A DNA stretch of 64,000 nucleotides from CAIKNB01 sp964415965 (GTDB lineage Bacteria > Patescibacteriota > Patescibacteriia > 2-12-FULL-60-25). The DNA is taken from contig CAYQCK010000002.1 in NCBI GenBank assembly GCA_964415965.1, positions 62,001-126,000 of the forward strand, in the 5' to 3' direction. The notes beneath the pieces are model-generated. The model did not search any database. It was given only the letters and a program-made list of their open reading frames with translations, and was not told the DNA's origin. The translations under genes and the position numbers were made by a program. Shown in pieces: positions 50,370-57,430 of this stretch (its first letter is position 1; each line of letters begins with the position of its first letter).

Positions 50370-50514
50370 GAGACCCCGGGTCTCGGCGCTGCCTCGCCCG
50401 GGGTGTCAAAAATATAATAATAACGTCACATTATAATGACATCCCGGCCAAGCGAGTCAGACGAGCGCGAGCCGGGATCTAGCGCGGAGTCCCGGGTCTG
50501 TGCCCGGGGTATCA
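50370..50514. repeat. A/B palindromes right of GIY-YIG gene 1
   Basis: A single B element (50370-50408) and, after an A+T-rich 27-bp stretch, a complete A+B composite (50437-50514) with a short B loop and a decayed right end (GGGGTATCA). The asnB-like gene stop is 7 bp further on. Confidence 0.88.
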
Positions 50515-50520
50515 ATGATG

Positions 50521-52389
50521 CTATTTCGTGATTTTTCCCAACCAGGTCGCCAGACTCAAAAGCATCCACAGCCTGTTGCCGTGATCGGCTCCCTTGGAAT
50601 TCTTTTTGATGAGGCGCTCTACCGCATCCCGCTGGACGATCTCGGACAGCGGGCTCCCTTGCGCCAGACAACGCTCCTCGACAAGCGATTTCAACGGACC
50701 GCGGAACCACTCGGCCAACGGAACCTGGAAGCCGCGCTTGGGACGGTTCAGGACATCCGGCGTCAGAATCCCGGCCAAGGCTTTGCGCAGGATATATTTC
50801 CGCTCCTTGCCGCGGATCTTCAGGTCGAGCGGCAGACGCAAGGCGAAATCGACCAGCTCCTGGTCCAAGAACGGCGAGCGCGCCTCGAGGCCGAAGCGCA
50901 TCGTCGCGCGGTCCATCTTCACGTTCAGGTCGTCGGGCAGATACGATGTCAGGTCGAAACGCATGGCCGCCTCGAGCGACGCCAGACTGCCCATGCTCTT
51001 AGCCACGAACCAGACCGCGTCGGCGTCGGCGGTCTCGCGCAGGAATTCCGGACGGAAGGTCGCGGCCAGGTTGCGCGTGCCGAAATACGAACCGCAGAAC
51101 AGCTCGCCGTAGGCCGTCTCCGGCTTGAGGCGCAGCGCGCGGACCGTCTCGGCCATGCGCTCGTACCGCGGGTCATGGAACAGGCTGCCGTAATACATGC
51201 CGAGCGGCGGCGCCAGGACGCCCATTAACGGCGCGCCGAAGATGCGCAGCGCGCTGTCGAAGGCCGTATAGCGCCGATAGCCGCCGAACAGCTCGTCCCC
51301 GCCGTCGCCGGTCAGCACGACTTTTATCTCCTTCGCCGTCTCATGCGCCAGCAGCCAGAGCGGCAGGGCGGACGAATCGGCATAGGGAGCGTCGTAATAG
51401 CCGACCAGCTCGTCGAGCAGATGGGTCAGGTCCTCGGGCTTGGCCACGAACTCGAAATGGTCTGTCCCGAATTTCTCGGCCACGAACCGGGCTTCCCTCC
51501 GCTCGTCCATGCTCAAACTCGGGAAACCCATGGTGAAGGTCTGGAGCGGCCGATCCACGTATTTCGAAGCCAACGCCACCACCGCCGCCGAATCGATGCC
51601 GCCGGACAGGAACGCGCCGACCGAAACGTCAGACGTCAGCTGGCGGATGCGGACCGCCTCGTCCAGCTTCTCCAGCAGCTCCTTGGCCGCCTGGGCCTCG
51701 TCGACCTCGCGCTTTTCCGTTGGCCATTCATGATATACCTCGGTCCTCAATCCGTTGCCGTCGTAGACGGCGAACGTCCCGGGCAACAGCTGCTTCACGC
51801 CTTTGAAACCCGTGAGCGGAGCCGGGACGTACTGCAGGCCGAGGAACAGCCTTATGGCCTGCCAATCCGGCTCGAGCCTGACGACCGATTCCAGCGATTT
51901 GATTTCCGAACCGAAGGCAATCGAGCCGTCCGGCGTCAACGCATAAAAAAGCGGTTTCTTGCCGATGCGGTCGCGCGCCAGCACAAGCCGATGCCTGGCT
52001 TCGTCCCACAGCCCCAAGGCGAACATGCCCCGCAATCGCTTCAGGAACGCGTCGCCGTATTCGCGATATGCCGCCAGCACGACCTCGGTGTCCGAGCGCG
52101 TCCGGAATGCATGGCCCTTGGCCTCCAGCTCGGACTTGAGTTCGAGATAGTTATAGATCTCGCCGTTGAACGCGACCGTCAGCCCGCCTTCGGCATCCCG
52201 CATCGGTTGGTTCGCTTCGCAGCTCAGGTCGATGATGGCCAACCGGCGATGGGCCAAGCCGATCCCGGGCGCGGTCCAACAGCCGGCGCCATCCGGACCG
52301 CGGCAGGCCACGGCATCCGACATGCGGCAAAGCGACTCGTCTGTCGGCGAGGATCTGTCTGGGGTGGCGATACCGACGAATCCGCACAT
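50521..52389 (-). CDS. asnB: AsnB-type glutamine-hydrolysing amidotransferase (copy 2)
   Basis: 622 residues. Cys2 nucleophile (MCGFVGIA), CRGPDGAG, NGEIYNYLEL and DRIGKKPLFYAL form the glutaminase. The synthetase has FLSGGIDSAAVVALA and LTGDGGDELFGGYRRY, then VKMDRATMRFGLEARSPFLD. It is closer to housekeeping-like asparagine synthetases than copy 1, though its place among glycan genes suggests sugar amidation too. A TACCTT box at 52407-52412 (minus) lies about 18 nt upstream of ATG 52389. It is monocistronic, bounded by repeats on both sides. Confidence 0.87.
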   Translation of the reverse strand: MCGFVGIATPDRSSPTDESLCRMSDAVACRGPDGAGCWTAPGIGLAHRRLAIIDLSCEANQPMRDAEGGLTVAFNGEIYNYLELKSELEAKGHAFRTRSDTEVVLAAYREYGDAFLKRLRGMFALGLWDEARHRLVLARDRIGKKPLFYALTPDGSIAFGSEIKSLESVVRLEPDWQAIRLFLGLQYVPAPLTGFKGVKQLLPGTFAVYDGNGLRTEVYHEWPTEKREVDEAQAAKELLEKLDEAVRIRQLTSDVSVGAFLSGGIDSAAVVALASKYVDRPLQTFTMGFPSLSMDERREARFVAEKFGTDHFEFVAKPEDLTHLLDELVGYYDAPYADSSALPLWLLAHETAKEIKVVLTGDGGDELFGGYRRYTAFDSALRIFGAPLMGVLAPPLGMYYGSLFHDPRYERMAETVRALRLKPETAYGELFCGSYFGTRNLAATFRPEFLRETADADAVWFVAKSMGSLASLEAAMRFDLTSYLPDDLNVKMDRATMRFGLEARSPFLDQELVDFALRLPLDLKIRGKERKYILRKALAGILTPDVLNRPKRGFQVPLAEWFRGPLKSLVEERCLAQGSPLSEIVQRDAVERLIKKNSKGADHGNRLWMLLSLATWLGKITK

Positions 52390-52462
52390 ATTCGGTCCAT
52401 CAACTAAGGTACTCTGAGTGTCCGAAAAATGTAAAGCCTCAGCTTTCTAAACCCATCTCCGG

Positions 52463-52582
52463 AGACCCCGGGTCTCGGCGCTGCCTCGCCCGGGGTGTCA
52501 AAATTGTTGACATCCCGGCCAAGCGACTCGACCGCTCCTGACATCCCGGCCAAGCGAGGACGCCGAGCGCGAGCCGGGATCT
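52463..52582. repeat. B palindrome plus one and a half A palindromes
   Basis: A B element (52463-52500), then a broken A left half (TGACATCCCGGCCAAGCGA, about 52508-52527), then a complete A (about 52539-52582). The broken half ends abruptly at CTCGACCGC, as if cut during rearrangement. Confidence 0.85.
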
Positions 52583-52599
52583 GGGGCGTCCAACAACGA

Positions 52600-52628
52600 T
52601 TGCCATCCTCTTCGGATTAAGCTATGTT
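52600..52628 (+). promoter_or_regulatory. Promoter TTGCCA-17-TATGTT
   Basis: TTGCCA (52600-52605) and TATGTT (52623-52628). Its -10 box contains the upstream ATG 52624, so translation cannot start there from this transcript. The predicted start of transcription (about 52635) is 4 nt before ATG 52639. Confidence 0.6.
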
Positions 52629-52638
52629 AACCTTAATT

Positions 52639-53823
52639 ATGGACGGCGTGAAGACAACACAAGTCCAGCAACTACACCATTCCGGCAAAAAACGCATCCT
52701 CTTGTTGGTGACGCAGGCCGACTGGGGCGGCGTCCAGTCTTTTCTGGTCAGATTCTCCGCCGGCCTGATAGCTGAAGGCCATGAAACACTTCTGGCTGCC
52801 GGCGGCGAGGGCGAGCTCTGGACGCACGCGGCAGCAGCCGGCATCCCGACACGACGCCTGACATCGGTCGTGCGCGAAATTTCGTTCGCCAAAGATATCG
52901 GAGCCGTCCACGAGATCAAAAACCTCATCGAGATATTCAGGCCGGACGCCATCCATCTCAACAGCTCCAAAATGGGGGTCCTCGGCAGCTTGGCGGCGCG
53001 GCTCTCTAAGACGCGGCCGCGCGTCGTCTACCGCATCGGCGGCTGGGTCTTCCTCGAACCGATCGCCAGCTGGAAAAAATGGCTATATCGGACGGCTGAA
53101 AAGCTGACGGCACGCCACAAGGACGTCATCATCACGGTCCATCCCGGAGATAAGGAACTGGCGGAAAAAATCAGCATCCGACCGCGCGAAAAAATCCTGT
53201 CGGTACCCAACGGCCTCGACCTGGACCGGTTCTTGGCCGCGCTCGAAACCCGCGAAGACGCCCGGCGGACACTCGGCCTTCCGGCATCCGGATTTGTCTT
53301 CGGCACCGTAGCCAACGCTTACGCCACCAAGGGCCTCATCCCCTACCTCGATACGGTCAAACGGATCTGCGCAGCCCATCCCGACGCCCATTTCGTCATC
53401 ATCGGCGACGGCCCCGAATTCGATACCCTGGAGGCGAAACACGCTGAACTCGGATTGGACAGGTTGCTCCTGACCGGCCATCGCGATGACGCCAACCGCC
53501 TGTACAAGGCGTTCGACGCCTTTGTCCTGCCTTCGCGCAAGGAAGGCATGCCCTGGACCGTCCTCGAGGCCATGGCTTCCGGGATACCCGTCGTCGCGAC
53601 CGATGTCGGCGCCTGCCGCTGGATGACACGGGATACGGATGTCGGCGAAGCCTCGCTTATCGTCCCGCCGCAAGACGCCAAACCCCTGACAGCTGCGCTT
53701 GAAAAGATCCTCGCAAACGACGCGCTGCGCTCCGGCCTCGCCGCCGTCGGACCGGAAATCGTCAGACAGCGCTTCACCTGGGAATCGACCTACCGAGGCA
53801 ACCGGGATGCGCTGCTCGATTAG
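52639..53823 (+). CDS. GT4-family glycosyltransferase
   Basis: 394 residues: KRILLLVTQADWGGVQSFLVR, ILSVPNGLDLDRF, VFGTVANAYATKGLIPYL, and EX7E EGMPWTVLEAMASG. A retaining transferase. ATG 52639 (MDGVK) is used instead of ATG 52624 because the latter lies inside the -10 box. It is a single gene between two repeat clusters, next to GIY-YIG copy 2. The basic segment between the two domains (WKKWLYRTAEKLTARHK) may bind the membrane. Confidence 0.86.
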   Translation: MDGVKTTQVQQLHHSGKKRILLLVTQADWGGVQSFLVRFSAGLIAEGHETLLAAGGEGELWTHAAAAGIPTRRLTSVVREISFAKDIGAVHEIKNLIEIFRPDAIHLNSSKMGVLGSLAARLSKTRPRVVYRIGGWVFLEPIASWKKWLYRTAEKLTARHKDVIITVHPGDKELAEKISIRPREKILSVPNGLDLDRFLAALETREDARRTLGLPASGFVFGTVANAYATKGLIPYLDTVKRICAAHPDAHFVIIGDGPEFDTLEAKHAELGLDRLLLTGHRDDANRLYKAFDAFVLPSRKEGMPWTVLEAMASGIPVVATDVGACRWMTRDTDVGEASLIVPPQDAKPLTAALEKILANDALRSGLAAVGPEIVRQRFTWESTYRGNRDALLD

Positions 53824-53878
53824 ATCCGACACATCCCGACTTCATACGAAATTCCGGCCCCCGAGCCGGGAACTTCTG

Positions 53879-54147
53879 AGACCCCGGGTCTCGGCGCTGC
53901 CTCGCCCGGGGTGTCAGTCTTTTTTTGACATCCCGGCCAAGCGAGGTCGCCGAGCGCGAGCCGGGATCTAGGACGGAGACCCCGGGTATACGCCCGAGAT
54001 GTCATTACGAAGAAGACCCCGGGTCTCGGCGCTGCCTCGCCCGGGGTGTCAAATCAATTAATACCGATATCACCAATCCTGACATCCCGGCCAAGCGAAC
54101 CCAACTCTCCTGACATCCCGGCCAAGCGAAGCGCGAGCCGGGATCTG
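53879..54147. repeat. Cluster of A/B palindromes left of GIY-YIG gene 2
   Basis: B (53879-53916), A+B composite (53926-54004, with the B right half decayed to GCCCGAGATGTCA), B (54014-54051), a broken A left half (54079-54098) and an A with a shortened loop (about 54110-54147). It fills the gap between the GT4 gene and the GIY-YIG gene. Confidence 0.88.
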
Positions 54148-54176
54148 GGACGCGACCGTCGGCCTAAACCGTTTTT

Positions 54177-54461
54177 TCAGAAAGATAAAGCCAAATCCTT
54201 CCACTCGGGATTATCTTTCTCAATCAACTCGATTTTCCACTCCCTTCGCCAATGCTTCAGCTGCTTCTCCCGGACGAATGCGGTCATGGGGTCATCCGCG
54301 ACCTCAAAATAGACCAATTTTTCGGTTCGATATTTCGACGTGAAACCGGCAACCGAATGCGCTTTATGTTCCTCGATGCGACGGATCAAATCGCTGGTCA
54401 TCCCGGTATACAAAACTCCACGCTTTCGGTTGGTTAATATGTAGACATAATATTGGCGCAT
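54177..54461 (-). CDS. Small GIY-YIG endonuclease-like protein (copy 2)
   Basis: 94 residues, nearly the same as copy 1 (77 of 94 residues identical by eye). YVYIL and VLYTG, then DLIRRIEEHK with the catalytic Arg and VREKQLK with the Glu. The upstream flank (TGCTAAATGCGCTC on the plus strand) also resembles that of copy 1 (TGATATATGCGCTC), so promoter and gene were duplicated together. It is embedded in A/B palindrome clusters on both sides, like copy 1. Confidence 0.86.
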   Translation of the reverse strand: MRQYYVYILTNRKRGVLYTGMTSDLIRRIEEHKAHSVAGFTSKYRTEKLVYFEVADDPMTAFVREKQLKHWRREWKIELIEKDNPEWKDLALSF

Positions 54462-54520
54462 GCTAAATGCGCTCGCATGAATCTACGACAAAGTCAATAT
54501 CCGATGCGCATGTAGACAAA

Positions 54521-54650
54521 GAGACCCCGGGTCGCGCTATCGCTTGCCCGGGGTATCAGTATTTTGTCATCCCGGTCAAGCGAGGCCGCCGAGCGCGAGC
54601 CACGTCGTTCGCGAACGACGTGGCGAGCCGGGATCTGGGACGGAGTCCCT
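54521..54650. repeat. B palindrome and interrupted A palindrome right of GIY-YIG gene 2
   Basis: B with a shortened loop (54521-54558, decayed right end GGGGTATCA), then an A element (about 54563-54636) whose right arm is split by a 24-bp palindrome at 54600-54623, followed by a remnant B (AGTCCCTCGGTCTA). Confidence 0.85.
54600..54623. repeat. Perfect 24-bp palindrome inserted in an A element
   Basis: CCACGTCGTTCG followed by its exact reverse complement CGAACGACGTGG. The bases GCGAG precede it and GCGAG (sharing the last G) follows, so the host A element carries an apparent CGAG duplication around the insert. Removing the insert and one CGAG restores a normal A arm. Confidence 0.75.
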
Positions 54651-54670
54651 CGGTCTATATTACTTTCAGT

Positions 54671-57037
54671 CTATTTCCTCGGCCCTTTCCCGCTTGTCGC
54701 CGTCGGCTGGCTCGAGGTCGCGAGCGGAGTCGAGGTCGGTACGGCCGAAGTCGGCACCGTGGTCGTGACGAAGGAGGCCGCCTGCTTCAGGCTGTCTTCG
54801 ATGGACGTGGCCGAGCCTTGTTTGAGCGGCAATATCTTAGGCGCGAAGGTCGGGTCAGCTTGGGCGATTGCCCCCAAAAGCAAATTCCTTTCTTCCATCA
54901 GCCCCATCCGCTCCGCGACCTTGGCGATTTCCAGGTATAACCCTGCACTGCCTCCGCCCAGGGTCGGCAGCAGTTTGATGAGGTTCCTGAATCCCTCCGC
55001 GTCCTTCAGCGCGTCATACGCCATGGCCAACGCCACAGCTTCGCGGACATCCTTAAGACCGTATGGAGCCTTGGCTTTCATGGCTTCGGACATCTCTTTG
55101 GCCCCCTCCTCGACCTTCATGAAATCGAACATGGTCGACAAGCCGACATACCAATGGCTCTCTCCGACATTGGGATCGAATTCCAAGGCCTGCTTGAAAT
55201 AATCCAAACCCTCATCTTTCTTGCCCTTCTCCAGATAGAACCTGGCGATGCTGTAGAAGAGCTGCTGGCGCTTGGGGCTGGTCCGGATAGCTTCCTTGTA
55301 CTGCTCTTCGGCCAGCGCCGTATCCTCCGGCACCAGCGTCGAGAAAGTATGCAGGAAGCGCGCGAAGATGAAATGCGGATGGGTATTGTCCGGATGCTCG
55401 GCCAAATGGCGCTTGGTGATATCGACCACCAAATCGTGCCACTTTCGCCAATCCTGGTACTTACCTGGGATCGCTCCCGCCTCGACCAGGTTGATCAGGT
55501 TGCGTGATTGCAGGAAAGTCTGCTCGTCCAGATACGGCGTCGGGATGGCCGCGGCCTTGACCGCATAATCGTAAGCGATCGGCAAAGCGCCGCCGGCGAA
55601 GTAATTGTTGGATTTGATGGTGTAGTACGATGCTTTGAAAGGCAGGATCGAATAGCGCCAAACAACAAGCAAGCACACAGCCATGACCAACCCGAAAATC
55701 GTCCAAGGGATCGGTTTGGGCTTCGGCTTATCTTCGGAGGCATCTTCTTTGATGCCCACGAATTGGGCCGAAGTCGCAGTGATTATCAATGCGTACATGA
55801 AGAAGCTTGTGGTAAAGCCGGCCGGCTGGTCGAAGACGAACAGATTCTGGACAAAATACGCGGCGGGCAATCCCACAAAGATGCTCGCTATCGGCAAATC
55901 GATCCACTTCTTCCTGAACGCCCGAATGACACTGTAGAAGAGCGCTCCAAACATGCCGAAATAGGTTATGAACCCGAACAAGCCGGTCATGGCCAACGCA
56001 TCCACAACCGTATTATGCGCCCGGTCGAACCAAGTCTCGTAGTAGCCGAATTCCAACGACTTGGGATTGTATTTTTCGTTGAACAGGATGTGGAAATTAT
56101 CGTAGCCCCAACCCGTTAGAGGCTTCTCAAGGAAACCCTGCCAACCGATTTTCCAGGCGATGAAACGCGTCTCCGTAGTCGCCCGCAGGTCGGTCAAACG
56201 ATACAGCGGAGAATTCTTGATGAGACTCGTCTCCTTGAAGGCATAGACCAGGCCGTAAGCCAAGATGCCCGACAAGCCGATTGTCAGCACTGTAATCTTG
56301 GCTTTGCGGCTACTGCTGAACATGGCGTAGAAAACCAGGAATACAGCCACGCCAAATGCCAATCCGACCAGGGCGCCGCGCGATTGGGCCGCCAGGAAGG
56401 CGCCGATATCCAACAGCGCGACCGCGATGAGGAAGGTCTTGAACCCTTTGCTGCTGCCTTTAAGCCAAAGCAGGGTGATGAAGAACAGGTTGAATATCTG
56501 GTAACCGGCCATGTAGATCGGGTTATCCACCAATCCACCGGGACGGCTCGTGGCCGGGAACATCAGCAACTTGGGGAACGGCAGCTGGAGCAAGGACACG
56601 CAAGCCATGATGCCCGACAGCACGACCTCGAAGATGAGCAGGTAGCGCCACTGCTTCCAGGTCTTGATGACCGAGACCGTCATGGTCAACCAGAGGAAAA
56701 AATGCAGCACCGTGAACAGGCCATTCATGCGTTCCTGGTTGCCCCACCACGCGCGCAGCGGATCCACCGCGAAAACGACGGAGAGCAGGATGGCGACGAA
56801 ATACGCGGCGATGGCTCCATATAGCGGGGTCCATTTCGGCCGGCATTGCGGCTCGGCCCAGGCCAGCGCGATGTACGCCGGGAACGTCAGGCCGATCAGG
56901 ATCTGGAAGAAAATCAGCTTCGAGAACACGAACGGGAAGATGACCACCGGGATGAACATGAGCGGCACGAGCAGCCCTCCGTAAATCCCGACATAAACCG
57001 CGGCCTTTAGCCATTTGATGGCGTCGTTTCTGTGCAT
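54671..57037 (-). CDS. O-antigen ligase/polymerase-like membrane protein with C-terminal TPR domain
   Basis: 788 residues. Twelve or so membrane helices occupy 1-480. The large loop with FDRAHNTVVDALAMTG, preceded by GWGYDNFHILF, is the Wzy/WaaL (Wzy_C) signature. Residues about 500-740 are helical repeats of TPR type (QYKEAIRTSPKRQQLFYSIARFYLEKGKKDEGLDYFKQALEF), facing outward. The Ser/Thr/Pro-rich tail resembles surface linkers. It would polymerise the glycan or ligate it to an acceptor, perhaps a protein. A TGGTATCCT box (57054-57062, minus) sits just upstream. Confidence 0.87.
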   Translation of the reverse strand: MHRNDAIKWLKAAVYVGIYGGLLVPLMFIPVVIFPFVFSKLIFFQILIGLTFPAYIALAWAEPQCRPKWTPLYGAIAAYFVAILLSVVFAVDPLRAWWGNQERMNGLFTVLHFFLWLTMTVSVIKTWKQWRYLLIFEVVLSGIMACVSLLQLPFPKLLMFPATSRPGGLVDNPIYMAGYQIFNLFFITLLWLKGSSKGFKTFLIAVALLDIGAFLAAQSRGALVGLAFGVAVFLVFYAMFSSSRKAKITVLTIGLSGILAYGLVYAFKETSLIKNSPLYRLTDLRATTETRFIAWKIGWQGFLEKPLTGWGYDNFHILFNEKYNPKSLEFGYYETWFDRAHNTVVDALAMTGLFGFITYFGMFGALFYSVIRAFRKKWIDLPIASIFVGLPAAYFVQNLFVFDQPAGFTTSFFMYALIITATSAQFVGIKEDASEDKPKPKPIPWTIFGLVMAVCLLVVWRYSILPFKASYYTIKSNNYFAGGALPIAYDYAVKAAAIPTPYLDEQTFLQSRNLINLVEAGAIPGKYQDWRKWHDLVVDITKRHLAEHPDNTHPHFIFARFLHTFSTLVPEDTALAEEQYKEAIRTSPKRQQLFYSIARFYLEKGKKDEGLDYFKQALEFDPNVGESHWYVGLSTMFDFMKVEEGAKEMSEAMKAKAPYGLKDVREAVALAMAYDALKDAEGFRNLIKLLPTLGGGSAGLYLEIAKVAERMGLMEERNLLLGAIAQADPTFAPKILPLKQGSATSIEDSLKQAASFVTTTVPTSAVPTSTPLATSSQPTATSGKGPRK

Positions 57038-57053
57038 ATTTTTGATGCCTGCC

Positions 57054-57062
57054 AGGATACCA
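57054..57062 (-). promoter_or_regulatory. Extended -10 promoter TGGTATCCT of the O-antigen ligase-like gene
   Basis: Minus-strand TGG plus TATCCT, with transcription starting about 10 nt upstream of ATG 57037. There is no clear ribosome binding site. Confidence 0.45.
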
Positions 57063-57103
57063 CGGGGTGAATGGATGTATCCAGTGGCCGGGCAAGAGCA
57101 TAA

Positions 57104-57190
57104 CGTCGTCCTGAGCGAAGCGAAGGACCTTTATCAGTCGATCCGCCATAAAAGGTCCTTCACTGCGCTACTGCTCCGTTCAGGACGACG
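57104..57190. repeat. GTCGTCCTGAG-type inverted repeat, 87 bp
   Basis: Outer arms CGTCGTCCTGA (57104-57114) / TCAGGACGACG (57180-57190), and inner arms AAGGACCTTTAT / ATAAAAGGTCCTT. This is the same class as the elements at about 29571-29692, which are also rich in GAGCGAAGCGAAGGACC. Confidence 0.8.
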
Positions 57191-57228
57191 TGCAGAATTT
57201 TCCGCCACATCCCCACCGCCACCCCCAA

Positions 57229-57317
57229 GCAAGGATGGCTGCGATTTTCCGCAGCGAGGACTGTCTGAGGAGCGCAGCGACGAGTTCCGCAGCAAGGAAA
57301 ATCGCAGCCATCCTTGC
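57229..57317. repeat. Inverted repeat with perfect 22-bp arms
   Basis: Left arm 57229-57250 (GCAAGGATGGCTGCG...TTTTCC) and right arm 57296-57317 are exact reverse complements, around a 45-nt GC-rich loop. It is not related to the A/B palindromes. No coding frame covers it. Confidence 0.85.
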
Positions 57318-57331
57318 GCCCCCATAAACCA

Positions 57332-57374
57332 AAGACCCAGCCTTGTCGCGTTGAACGCGACGCAGCCGGGTCTT
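57332..57374 (-). terminator. Hairpin downstream of the surface-protein gene
   Basis: AAGACCC / GGGTCTT outer stem with a perfect GTCGCGTT / AACGCGAC inner stem. Read on the minus strand it lies about 55 bp after the stop at 57431. The T-run is short (TCTTTGG), so termination is probable but not certain. Its inner loop matches the B-variant loop at 49755. Confidence 0.55.
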
Positions 57375-57430
57375 GGTAGCCGCATCCTGACGAATCAGGA
57401 GGGCCGATGTCCTAGCTAAGCGGTTTAGGC

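Noticed and set aside
49755..54650. CRISPR array
   Set aside because: The repeats are palindromic, irregularly spaced, in both orientations, lack uniform unique spacers, and no cas gene is present.
54671..57037. Protein O-glycosyltransferase (PglL) instead of O-antigen ligase
   Set aside because: Not excluded. The Wzy_C-type loop and TPR tail fit either; no PglL-specific motif could be confirmed by eye, so the broader call is used.
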